Shown here: piece after piece, positions 11,513-24,800 of the stretch
Numbering within the stretch: the first letter of the stretch is position 1
Layout of the letters: each line of letters begins with the position of its first letter
From: Aurelia coerulea
Lineage: Eukaryota; Cnidaria; Scyphozoa; Semaeostomeae; Ulmaridae
Length of the DNA: 64,000 nt
NCBI GenBank assembly: GCA_039566865.1
Contig: CM076949.1
Coordinates: 5,609,501 to 5,673,500, forward strand
Reading direction: 5' to 3'
The notes under the pieces: model-generated
What the model saw: the letters and a program-made list of their open reading frames with translations, nothing else
Databases searched by the model: none
What the model was told of the DNA's origin: nothing
Translations under genes and position numbers: made by a program

Positions 11513-11670
11513 TGAAGTTGCGGCTTTTAGCGCCAAGCGCTGGGATCGCAGAAGTAGAATAGGCCTAATCGAGTCCGCGACCCCTTGTCATGACGCTGAA
11601 GTTATGGGGCTCTACCTGGGATCGAACCCGGTCCACCTGACTGTTCTGGCTGCAATGTCAGAGGATTTTT
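11513..11670 (-). mobile_element. tRNA-derived SINE, truncated copy
   Basis: The minus strand has the Pol III B box GGTTCGATCCC (11628-11638 on +). The body matches the fuller copy at 43518-43707, including GGGGTCGCGGACTCGATTAGG and AGCGCTTGGCGCT. The A-box end is degraded or lost. Confidence 0.65.
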
Positions 11671-12206
11671 CTAAGAGTATAACAGGTGCTGAAGCGTGTT
11701 CAAGTCATTGCTCTAAGGCAGGAAAATAAAAGGACATTGATAATCATTTCAGCTAGATTTTGAGTTTCTATGAAGGGGACCATCTCCACAGGTACAGATA
11801 CCCCATGAATTTGGAATAGATGATGGATTTGAGCCAGTGAAAAGAGATTCCCCAGTTAGTGCTACAATATTCAGGGAATTGTAGTCTTTTAAACAGAGTG
11901 CTTTACTCACCCAGTGTAGTGTCTCAGGTGTTATATGGGTTAATGCAAAAAATGCCAATAAATGTCTTTGAAATCTCAGTTCAGCTAACCACCCTCCTTG
12001 GCAGATTTTGATTTATCAGTTCAATTCTTAACTTTTAGCACTGATCAACATTATGCATGCTTTTACAGCGAACTTACTCAATGTACACCCCTGTAGACCT
12101 TATACTTTTTTTGTGGATTTTGTAATGGCACTAACTTCATTTTTTGAAGGTAAAATTTGGAAATCATCAAAAGAGACTCTCATAAAGAAGAAACTCCCAT
12201 ATCAAA

Positions 12207-12815
12207 ATGCCACAAATTGCTATTTACCAGCCAATGTGCAGGCTGCTGAACTTAATCAGGCTGCTTTTCTTTGCTGACCTGGCTACATCAACTGCACTAT
12301 GGCTTGCTGGTGGAAGCTCAGAGTACCTTGAGGACAATGTGACAAAATTCAAGATGGACCAATCAGTCTTTGATCTGGCCTTGATCAGGTTCTTACTGGC
12401 AGTTTCATTCATATTCCTGTATTCAGAGCTTGAGAATCTCACAATCTATGAAACAAGAAATGGTGCAGAGGAAGACCCAAGTAATGGGTCAAAAACAAGG
12501 AAAACTCTGTGCATATTTGCAACCTTTTTCTTCAGCCTTGGAAGCCTTGTGTACAGCTGTGTCAAGTTTTATTTCATGTACACAGAACACAAATCACACC
12601 CTAAGCTAATTCATAGCACATACTATATCCTTGCTTTTTCATCACTTGCCTTCTCTTCAGTTGAGTTTTTAGTGTTTTTTGTGAATGTTTGGGTTTTGAG
12701 AAGGATGTCAGTTAAGTACAGTAAGATGAGTGATGATGAGATGTCAAATGCAAGTGGAAATGGCAAAGAAAAGAAGAAAGCAGATTTGGGAAGATTGCTT
12801 AGTCTTGCAAAGCCT
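12207..12815 (+). CDS. ABC transporter exon 1 (TMD0)
   Basis: The first in-frame ATG is 12207. A second, at 12234 ([16 protein letters not shown]), sits just after a possible acceptor TATTTACCAG (12221-12230) and is the more TAPL-like start if a 5' untranslated exon exists. Four hydrophobic segments are followed by a charged linker ([14 protein letters not shown]) and RLLSLAKP. Donor GTAAGT at 12816, phase 0. Confidence 0.83.
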
Positions 12816-15800
12816 GTAAGTTCATAACAATTCTAACCCTCAATGTTTAAAATTGTTTAGTTCATAATGTAAAAATATTTTGTAATGATTATCACTGGTT
12901 TTAGAAGAATAGAACAAATTGGAGGGTTAAATTGCTAAAAATCAAAAGAATGAAGTGATGTATATATATTCAGATTGATGGGCAGGATTTTAAGAAAACA
13001 AAATATTTGGTCTGGAATATGCAGTACATATAATATGCATTCACTAACTTTTCAAAACTTTTTAGTGTGGAAATTAAGCTTGAAAGTTTTGCATTAAATG
13101 CTGCTATTTTCCAGCATCAAGCCTTTTCATCTTTCTTGTAAAAGTAAAGACCAAGTCAAAGAATGGAAGAGGGGATGCCCAAAGTTTAGGGAGCTTATTA
13201 TGGATTTTGCCTGATTATGATCGCTTCAGTGAGTTAAACCATTTAAAACTGCCTCTGAATGGATCATTTAAATGTGATGCATATTTCCTGATGGCAGTCC
13301 ACCAGTCCCCTGTCCCCATGAGCTGGAATTTAGCCCAAAGGATTCTGTGAAAGAGATCATTGTTTGACCCTATTTTGTTTTATCAAATTGACGGAGGAGG
13401 CCTAGCAAGTGGGGATGAAAGGCTCAGGAAAGAAAGGACTTGGTAAAGGTTTATTGGTTGATCAAATTCTATTTAACGAAACAAAAAATTTGTGAGGTAT
13501 TCAACTTTTCTCAACAGGAAGCCTGGCTGTTATTTGGAGGGTCCCTGGCACTTATCGTGTCAAGTGGATCAAACATGGTTGCACCATTATTTTTTGGCAA
13601 AGTTATTGATGCATCTCTCAAAGCCAGTATGGGTAAGTAGTTGAAAAATATGGGTACTGCTAGATAAATTAAACTTTGTTTCAAAACTTCACTCAACTTG
13701 CTAGTTTGCCCTTGTTTGCAATTTGGATATCATTGAGCTCAATCTAAGAAGCAAGAAGCTCTCACTTTTATCCAATGGCCAGATGTCTCTGAAAAATTAA
13801 ATAGGCACATTCTGAAAAATCGTCAACATCTTTTGTTAATACCTTTGGCAAGAATTTCTTTTTGTACCATTTTACCAGTGATTAAACTACTTCAACACTT
13901 CTGTGACCTTGACTTCAAATCATGAAAAACCAAATTGCATGCACTTTAGGAGAAGTGATATGACCTTGCTAGCAAACCAAACTTTTTTATTTTTGTTTAT
14001 CATTATAGTGGGGCATGAAAGTGCACTTTTCACTCCAATATTTAAGGTTACTGTAACCGTTCAGGCGGCGATTAAGAAACTCCGTTTACCACGGCCGTTC
14101 GTCAAAATATACCAAACAAACTTATGCATCATTCGACGCAGAATTAAACGTAGAATATCATGAAAATATATTCAGTTGATTCAATAAAATCGCGAATGAT
14201 TTGTTCGAGATTTTAGGCAAAATCGACCACCCTTGGGAAAAAATCTTTGTGTACCCCAATGATAATCGTTGGACCACGACTTTCTATTTACCAAAGACTT
14301 AAGGCCCTGAACTGCAAAACCGTGTCACGAATTTTTGATAAAAGGTATTGCCTTGAAATGATATGATTTTAAATAAATGTAAATGTCTTAAATGTCTTTT
14401 TTAACTTTCAGACCCTTGTAAAAATCGGACCAGTGGATCTATCACAAATCGCTGACACGGTTTCGTAGTTATATGCATTGTGACTCTGTGTGCCAAGTTT
14501 CAAGCGATTCGATTGGCCTGTTGGGTACACAAAGATTTTTTATTACCCACCAGTACTCGGGAATCCTGTTTCGAGAAATCAGGCTTTTATCAAAATGAAG
14601 CAAAAATTGCGGGAAATACGATTATGCATGAAAGGTCAAGCAATTAGGCTTAAGCGCGGTATTGGTAAAGCATTATGTCAATAACACAACAGCACGGGAT
14701 GTCATGAACATAGCTGCAAGGTCAAGTGAGTTTACTTTAATCCGCTTATGTATATTCCCGCAATTTTTGAGAAACAGGAATGCTCCTTTTAAAATGCTCA
14801 AATTTCCAAGTAATTGTGACTATTTCTGGAAGTGAGTTGGTTTAAACAGTCCTCAAATACTTATACCATCATATTATGACAAAACCGAAAAATCGAAAAT
14901 TTGTCGTCTGAACAGTTACAGTAACCTTAAAGACCCATTGTCAACCATGATCCTATTGCGTGCAGAATGAAAGCAAGACAGGCCAAAAACAAGTTTTAGA
15001 TAACACAAAAGTCAACTTTGGCACCAGGGAGGAGGATCATGGTTAGAATATGGGTCTTTAAGACTAAGTAAGATTCTTGATACAGACAAAGAAATTGAAC
15101 TATCAATCATCCGTGCATATTTTGCATTATACTTCAAAAGCAAACTGCTCACAAAACAGCCTTATCTGCAAATTTTAATCTATTGAAAAGATGATCTGTT
15201 GTTAGTTTTGGCCTTGAATATTTTAGTGAAACTAAAGTTTGAAGATTGATGTTAGAAAACAATTTTTTTTATGTTTTAAACCTGTCTACATTTTATGGGA
15301 CACCCAGTATAAAGAAAAAGACGTTCATTAGAATGAACAAGAACACTTCAAGGTTTCTCCTCAGTCACCGAATCTGATAAATTTGTATTTGAATTTTTAT
15401 TACTGCACTTTCCTAATATTTTAACGATGTATCTCTTCTTCTGCTCCTAGATCCTTTGAACAAGACAATATTGATATTGTTTATAATTTATTGTGCTGGT
15501 GGTTTGGCTTCATTCTTTAGAAGTTGGCTTTATACATTAGCAGGACAAAGACTTGTGGCTAGGGTACGAAGTGAGGTAAGAGTTGCTTTCATTGTTTTGC
15601 CCAGGCTGCATTCAGAACCAAACTTCTTGTTTAAACGGCTTTCTTAACAGTACTTGTTGCATCCAAAAAAGTACACATTTCTGACAAACATCCATTTTGC
15701 CGATTTTGAAAATTGGTAATTTAGTCCTTAGTAGGAAACCTAGTAAATTGAATAATCCTAATACAATCATGCAAGATTAAGGTTTTTGCCATTCAATAAA

Positions 15801-18800
15801 TCATTTCCCAACTTCATTTTCGGAAATGACTATGAAAATGCAAACTTTAAAATCGGATGAAAGTGATGTGGCAAGGTTGTCAAGAAAATACATTGGGAAA
15901 ACAAAAAAGAAGAATAAACGACCGAATAATTTATCATAGTAAATGAGATAGATACTCGCATGTCCTACAGCACTCCAGGGACAGCAAACACCAGCCTGTT
16001 TGGACAAAGGGCTTCAAAATGTTAGGTTTAAATTATAGCTTGATGACTAAACGAAAAATCATTGAATCGCTATTCATTAGTTAATACACAGTCCTTCACT
16101 GAGTACACAAGAGACATCATTCTCATTGAAATTGTTTGGTTAATCACAAACGTTAATTTTGATTTTCAAACTTAAGTTTAACTGATTTTTGTAAATCTTC
16201 TGGGAGTTATAAATCTCAATTGTTTGTAATACCGGGTTAGTTAAAAATGGCCTGGCATTTTAAAGGTCAATTCTCCCTGAATATATAAGCGATGATATTT
16301 TGCAACATTGATTAAATAGCTAACATGTGCAATTATTTTTAGAATTTTACCTGGCTGAAATCGGTCACTCCATTCAGAATTTACAAGGGATTTAAAAAAA
16401 GTCCCTTGGAGAAGCCTTAAAAAACGTGCTAAAATCGTGAACAAGTTTCCTTAGTATGTTTATGTTACGCCAGTGACTTGAGCATGCTTTTTAGCACATG
16501 TATCCCCTTTGGGGAATGAAAAGTCTTCCCTGGCCCCTCCCTTACAACTAATACCTTATTCAAGAGGATTCCATTCTCCCAACCCAAAAGGGCAAAATGC
16601 ATGAATGCATGTAAGTGTCATAATTTCTAGGAAGGAAAACAAAGGAAAATTTTGCTCATCGTTTTAGCAAGTTTTCGAAAGGGGCTTTCTGCAGAAAATC
16701 TCCCATATCGACGGGAAGGAAGAGCTGATTATAGCCAGGTGGCGGGTAAATTACTGAACCTAACTGGACATATCGGGAATAAAACAAGACAGTTTTCAAT
16801 ATTAATTGCTTTGGTATTCAGGGAGCAGCATTTTTCAATTGCTGGGCCTTCTTATCGACTCACCCAGTATAGATCTCAAATGTTTACGGTTTTACTCGTT
16901 TACCACCTGATGATGCCGTATATGGGTGCAGAGCGAAATATTGTGAATTATTTATGAATGGGTATTGGTAATGGGTACCTGGAGTTTCTCATCATTATTT
17001 TCCTTATCAAAATAGGGATTGTTTTTTCATACATATGGTGCTGTTAATCTTTTGTTTCTTTGAACAGCTATTTGGGCATATCGTCAGGCAAGAGATTTCC
17101 TTCTTTGACCAAACCAGGTTTGTTGCTATCTTACACATTAATATATCTTTCAAATTTTTGTTAACAGGCACACAAAATGTATTCCCTTTTTAATTACATT
17201 CTCATTCTCATTTTGACAATGATTTGCCTAATCTATGTTAGCCTTTTCCTTATGAAATTGAATATAGTATGTTAGATTTGCGAGAAGGATTTTGGTTTTC
17301 TCTTGGAGCAATCTGAATCTGTGCCAATCCATGTAGGAAACCTACAGTTGCTCATGACTCAGATTTATAAGATAAACTGCAGTCTTAGTCCACCATTCAT
17401 GAAGGCTATTTTCATGCAGCGAAAAAACTAGCTACAGTCTAAGGCATGGCGAAGAAATAAAGCAATCAAACTGCCTTCCTATCTTCAAAAAACAAATCAG
17501 ATGTTTGAATGAAATGCAACTGTAGGCTCTGCAAAGTATATATCCCGAAAGTTGGGTAGATTTTTTAACTTATTTGTCGTGTAATATATATTGACATAGA
17601 CTCACGAAATAGTCCCAGTTATCGCAACAACAACAGCAATAGCAATGACAACAACAACAACAATATATACTTTTTGTTCAAACTGGGACTTATGGACTTT
17701 CACATCAAAAAGTGGGACGAAAATAAACAATGGGCGCACAGATTTTTCTGTGCCCTTGGAAACGAGGTTAATGGCCTCTTTTCGGTAGTTGGAGAATTTC
17801 AGGAGCCGTGCGTGTTGGCGTGCACTATTGCTAGATGAAGATTGCCTTCAAAATGAAGAAATTCTTGTTAAAACTGAAAGGTTAATTAATTCTTACATTA
17901 AAGAAACATTCATGCGAATACTTGTGGCTTTTGTTTATTGCTAACGTCCCTCAAAACTTGAATTTTGAGGCGTTTTATTATCTGATGATTGAGCTGACAA
18001 TTTAGGCCCACCGCCATTACTCACCTTATCGTACAGCGTTGCTATGGTTTCCATATCGGACATGAAATCGAGGGAAACAATTTCGTCCCAATTTTCAATG
18101 TGAAAGTCCATGAGTCGTAGTTATAGCGTCCATCAGCCTATCAATAGCAATAACTACGAACTTGCAATCAGTCTAATATTGACATATTGATAGTTTTATT
18201 TTATCATATTGTAAATTATATACCGGGTGTCCAAAAATGATGTATTATCGTTTGATTGCTTATATCTCCATAACCAATGAACCGATTTTCAAAAACTTTA
18301 TTTTATCTGATTGCCGAAAGGCTAAATTGCATTTGAGAATGTTGGTTGTGGATTAGGCTGATTTCTTCATGTCCAAAAAAAGATCGGTAAACCTGCTCAA
18401 ATTCAAGCCTTAAATGGCATGAAAAAGAAACAGCCTTCTTTCCTAGTCAACATTTTACATGTGATGCAAAAGGCTGAACTTATATGTTGTTCAGAGAATA
18501 TATATCGTTCAGAGATTCTAATTCAGTTAATACTGAGTTCAGAAAATACGAATACGAGTTCAGCCTTTTGTATCACATCTAAAATGTTGACTGGAAAAAT
18601 AGGTCGTTTCTTTCTCATGCAATCTAAGGCTTGAATTTGAGCAGGTTTATCGATCTTCTTTTCGATATGAAAATGCCGTGGTAAAACCACAACCAACATC
18701 CTTGAATACAATTTAGCCTTTAGGCCATCGGATGAAATAAAGTTTTTGAAAATCGGTTCATTGGTAATTGACATGTAAGCAATCAAACAATAATACATCA

Positions 18801-21800
18801 TTTTGGGACACCCGGTATATTGTAAATAGTAGGCGTTAATTAGCTCTAATTTGGCTATTCATCTTTTGGCCTACTTTAAATAGATATTTGATTGATTGAT
18901 TGATTGATTGAATGATTGATTGATTAATTGATTCATTGATTGATTGATTGCCTAACCTGTGAACATGCAGTTGGGCAAACGCTAATCCTTTTTGATTCGC
19001 CCAATATTTTTCAAACTGAAATTTTATTTTGTAGGACTGGAGAGCTTCTTAATCGATTGTCCTCAGATTCACAAGTGATCCAGAATTCAGTAACGGTAAG
19101 TGCATTGCAAATAGAGTACTGGTGATATCTGAAACCTCTCAAAATGTCTCAAAATCGTCCCTGTAGTGTTGTATAGCTGTATAGTAATTGGAAAGTGTAG
19201 TAGGATGTAGAGGTAACATGTATTGTAATGTTTTAGATGGATATGAAAAAATCATGAAGAAACTTTATCACAGAGGTGGAAGCAGCTTCGTAGGAAGCTG
19301 GTTTATCTGGAAGGAAGAAAGAGAAGGAAGAGAGAAAGCAGAATAAAATGAAAGAAAAGAAAGAATACGATGAAGTGAGGAATGAAGACATGAAAGGAAA
19401 AAGGTTGTAAAAAGGATGGAAAGAGAAAGGATTGAGAGAAAAAGGAGACACAGAAGAAATAAGCATGGAAGGAAGATAGAATGACAGAGAAAGCAAAAAT
19501 TGAAAACATAAAGAGACAGGAAGGACTAAAGGAAGGAAAGAATAGAAGAAAATCAATGTTTGGATTATGCTCTTTTCGTGCACAGTTTTGTGATCCAAGG
19601 AAGCTTTAACAGTAATTTCAGTTCCTGGTGGTTTATCGACACTGAAATCTGTGACAACAGAAAATTTATAAGACAATGGAAGGAAGAATTCTGGTTTGAC
19701 GTTCCTTCGCAGGAAGGCAAATATTTTTTCCAACTCTGCTTTATCAGTTGCTATTTTTCATTCCAATCCCTTAATATTCTGTCTATTTCTCAGGTGAACA
19801 TTTCGATGTTCGTTCGTTACATTCTACAAATCGTAGGCTCAATTGCTATCATGTTTGCTGTTAGCCCAAAGCTGACTGGTGTTCTTTTGGCAGTTGTTCC
19901 TCTCGTTGCAATTGGAGCACAACGCTATGGTAAGAGTTGCTTTTTATTTTGAAATGGTCACCTAGATTGCTTAGGCGTCAAGTCTTCATAAAAGTGAATA
20001 CATTTTCAGTTTGGTTCAATGGCTTAAAAGCAGCTTCAGTTACCTTGCTATGATTCTATTTGTGGTATTTTGGATGTCTTATTTTCTTGATGTGGATCGA
20101 ATTGAATGTGGAATTCTCGATTCCCATACAATCCCCTTACAAGCATTTTTCTAATTTTTGGGTCTTAATAAAGGACAAGTCCGGGTTTGGTATGATTGAT
20201 GATAAAAAACGAGATAATACAGAGAATGATGTATGATACTTTTTTCCACTATTTTTCACCTTCTCCTTGTGAAATTACGTATTCAAATAAGCCATTTGAG
20301 CGAAGTGACGTCATATCACGCAACCGAAAACGAGGCTGTGTGATTGTTTTTTCGCCTCGCTCTTTATTGTAGCAAGCCTCTTTATCGTGTACTCATGCAT
20401 TGAAAATGGCACAAGAACTCGATAAAGAGGCTTGCTACAATAAAGAGGCGAAAAAAAAATCACACAGCCTCGTTTTTGTTTGCGCGATATGACGTCACTT
20501 CGCTCAAATTGCTTATTTGAATACGTAATTTAACAAGGAGAAGGCGAAAAATAATGGAAAAAAGTATCATACATCATTCATAGCATTATTATCTTGTATT
20601 TTATCATCAATCATACGAACCCCGGACTTGTCCTTTAAAGATGAGTGATTTTACCAAACTAAATTTTCACATCTATATGAACCTTTGTCTGATAGATTAA
20701 CATCTTTGTTTTGAACATCGGCCACATACTTTTTATTCCACAGACCGCCAATCGTGTGAACTTTTTTTTTACTCACCCGGTAGAATAAGTAAGGATTCGT
20801 AATTGGAACGCAATGCATGTTAGTAAAAAGTTCCTCGCCGCCATCTTTAGCGAGCAAGATATCAAAATCGCGCAAGTAGAATTATTGCTAAGTACCCGTT
20901 CCTTTCAAGCTATTGAATAAAATATGATAATTTTTAAAGGCTGGACTTATATGCTCGCCTAGGTGCAACACAATTGAAATATATTTTTTCAAGTAGGATG
21001 GATTGTATTGAAAGGGAGTGTGCAATGATAAATAGTCTTCTCTATGTATACCGGGTGTTCTTAAATGATGTATTATCGTTTGATTGCTTAAATGTCCATA
21101 ACCAATGAACCGATTTTCAAAAACTTTTGTTTTATTTGATTGCCTAAAGGCTAAATTGTATTTTAAGATGTTGGTTGTGGTTTTATGCTGATGTTTTGAA
21201 GTCGGAAAGAAGATTGATAAAGCTGCTTAAATTCATGCCTTAGATGACATGAGAAAGAAATGGCCTATTTTTCCAGTGAAAATTTTAGATGTGATGCAAA
21301 AGGCTGAACTTGTATTCGTATTCTCTGAATTCAGTATTAACTGAATTCGTATTCTCTGAACGACGCAAAAGTTCAGTCTTTTGTGTCACATCTATAATGT
21401 TGACTGCAAAAGTAGACCATTCTTTTTTATGCCATCTAAGGCTTGAATTTGAGCAGGTTTATCGATCTTCATTTCGACATGAAAACATCGGCGTAAAACT
21501 ACAACCAACATCTTCGAAGACAATTTAGCCTTTTGGCAATCGGATGAAATAGAGGTTTTGAAAATCGGTTCATTGGTTATGGACATATAAGCAATCAAAC
21601 GATAATGCATCATTTTGGGACACTCGGTAGAACAAAAAAAAAACAGTCAGACACAGCATTGTTTCTTTGGTGATCTATTGCTCACGGTGCTTGTGCGACA
21701 TCGATTTGAACAAGATATTTTCAGGTTGTTTTGCTCGAGAGTTTTGCTCTTTGCAAATGCAAGCTTTTAACCCCCTTTAATGTTGCCAATGAGTCAAAGG

Positions 21801-24800
21801 GATACCGAAAAATTCGAATAAGAGTGTGTTGTCTTTCAGTGCCACTAACTTCTCGTCCCCTCCTGATCGGCTTAAAGGGGCTGTTCAATTCGTCCTCGCT
21901 GCGTGTCAAATCAATCGAACGTGTTTTTGGCTAAGCACAACACAGCTAATGACGATTTTGTAAAGAGAATAGCAATCCAAAGTATCTGCGACAATCTTGG
22001 TGATCGAAACTTTAGTGGAGGATTCGTTTTATTTTTCTAACGCCGAATATTTCAAAGTTTATGGATATAAAAAGTTCCATGACATTTCATAGACATAGAA
22101 AAGAAAAGACTGCAATGAAACTTGCGTAGAAGCTGCGATGAAACTGGCCGCTATAAAAACCCAAGGTTTTAGTGTAGTGACGTGTGCAGGTTGTCCTGTA
22201 CGTTCCGATTGTTTACAAAGATCTTCTACAGCCCCTTTAAGGACAAGTCCGGGGCTCGTATGATCGATTATGAAATGAAAGATTACAGTGTTATGAATGG
22301 TATGTTGTACTTGTTTCCATCAATTTTCGTCTTTCTTGACGACGAAATTGTGGCCTAAATTACTGAAAATATCTAACGAATTGACAGTTGCTACGAGCCT
22401 CAAAATGTGATAAAAAGTTAGAATTTTGTTCTGGCAGTTGGTAAATTTGTTTAACATTAATTTTATAAACCCTGGATTTGACCTTTAAAATGACAATAGC
22501 CGTGCTCTGCGAGACTGATTTTTTAACTTTTGGAATCTACCGAGAGATGTTCTTAAATTGACCAAAAAATGGAAATAATACTTTAAAGGCACACTATCCC
22601 CTTGATGAATGAAAGAAATCGATAAAGATCTCTGTTGAATATTCAACAAATTTACGCTAATTTCCTTTATTCAACTAAGGCAGAATCATTCATGCATAAT
22701 TTCCATGGCCATGAAAATTATGCATGAATGACTTTGCTTTCTTTGGATAAAGCAAATTATCGAGGGGACAGCGTGCCTTTAATCCTAGTCAAGAAAAATG
22801 TTTAGTTATAGCCAAACCATTTTTGCAGCAATGATTTTTCAAACGGGGGGCTTTTCCAGTTAACTTGTAGTTTTATGTTGAAATTCCTTTCAGTGGAATT
22901 TTATGCCGAATTCAATTTAATTTCAATTTTCAATTTATGATATTTATGCACAAAAACCCTATCAGCTACTAAAGACAACAACAAAACCTTAATTCCCTAA
23001 ATGCTATAATACAAAAATTAAAATACAAAATCTACAGAATGCTGTTCTTCCTAGGGATCGTGCTTTGGGAATCATTGCCGACTTAGCAAGAAATCCTTCA
23101 ATTTCTATTTGAAAGTGTAAATTGTAGGACTAGTTCTTATGTTTAATGGAATTTCATTCCAAACTTTAGCTCGAGAATAATGAAAACTCCTCATTGGAAA
23201 TTCCAAATGTTTCCTTGGCACGTCGATATCTAACGAGTTTCTTAATGGATAGTTAGATAGCTGCGACCTTCTTAAAAATCTTCCTTTCAAGCTGTCAGGG
23301 CACACATCATTAGTTATCTTATAAATCATGATAGTCCTGTCTTATTTAATCAAGCTTGAAACAGACAGCCAAGTGCATCTCCAGCCATCTTTCAATCTGG
23401 AGTTCTCTATAAGCGTGCAAGCTCTATTCTGAAATTACTCTTTGAAAGTGTAAATTGTAGGACTAGTTCTGATGTTTAATGGAATTTCATTCCAAACTTT
23501 AGCACGAGAATAATGAAAACTCCTCATTGGAAATTCCAAATGTTTCCTTGGCACGTCGATATCTAACGAGTTTCTTAATGGATAGTTGGATAGCCGCGAC
23601 CTTGTTAAAAATCTTCCTTTCAAGCTGTCAGGGCACACATCATTAGTTATCGTATAAATCATGATAGTCCTGTCTTATTTAATCAAGCTTGAAACAGACA
23701 GCCAAGTGCATCTCCAGCCATCTTTCAATCTGGAGTTCTCTATAAGCGTGCAAGCTCTATTCTGAAATTACTCTTTGAAAGTGTAAATTGTAGGACTAGT
23801 TCTGATGTTTAATGGAATTTCATTCCAAACTTTAGCTCGAGAATAATGAAAACTCCTCATTGGAAATTCCAAATGTTTCCTTGGCACGTCGATATCTAAC
23901 GAGTTTCTTAATGGATAGTTAGATAGCTGCGACCTTCTTAAAAATCTTCCTTTCAAGCTGTCAGGGCACACATCATTAGTTATCGTATAAATCATGATAG
24001 TCCTGTCTTATTTAATCAAGCTTGAAACAGACAGCCAAGTGCATCTCCAGCCATCTTTCAATCTGGAGTTCTCTATAAGCGTGCAAGCTCTATTCTGAAA
24101 TTACTCTTTGAAAGTGTAAATTGTAGGACTAGTTCTGATGTTTAATGGAATTTCATTCCAAACTTTAGCACGAGAATAATGAAAACTCCTCATTGGAAAT
24201 TCCAAATGTTTCCTTGGCACGTCGATATCTAACGAGTTTCTTAATGGATAGTTAGATAGCTGCGACCTTCTTAAAAATCTTCCTTTCAAGCTGTCAGGGC
24301 ACACATCATTAGTTATCGTATAAATCATGATAGTCCTGTCTTATTTAATCAAGCTTGAAACAGACAGCCAAGTGCATCTCCAGCCATCTTTCAATCTGGA
24401 GTTCTCTATAAGCGTGCAAGCTCTATTCTGCAGACGCTGAAGGTGATCAAGTTTGGTATTAGACAAACTAAAACTGCCCCATATTTCATTACAGTATCGT
24501 AAATGACTCTCAAGCAGTGCCTTGTAAACTTGATCCAGCTTTGTCTGCTGGAGGATAATCTTTCAAATCTTTAAAAAGGTCGGTGTAAAATTCTATCAGA
24601 TTTTTCTTTGAATTGGATTGCTTGAAAGGAACTTATAGTACTTTGCTGTAACTCTGCCGTGGAAATTTTATGATATCTTTATTTCTTTCAAAATGGTGGC
24701 AATTTGATAATTTTTGAAAAATTCATGGAAAATTTTGAAAAAATTTAAATCATTGTAAATCCTAAACTTATAGAGGAAACATTGCATAACATTCAAGAAA

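Noticed and set aside
19233..19733. 166-codon minus-strand ORF, Ser/Phe-rich
   Set aside because: It is opposite a purine-only tract; open frame and composition follow from the GA repeat.
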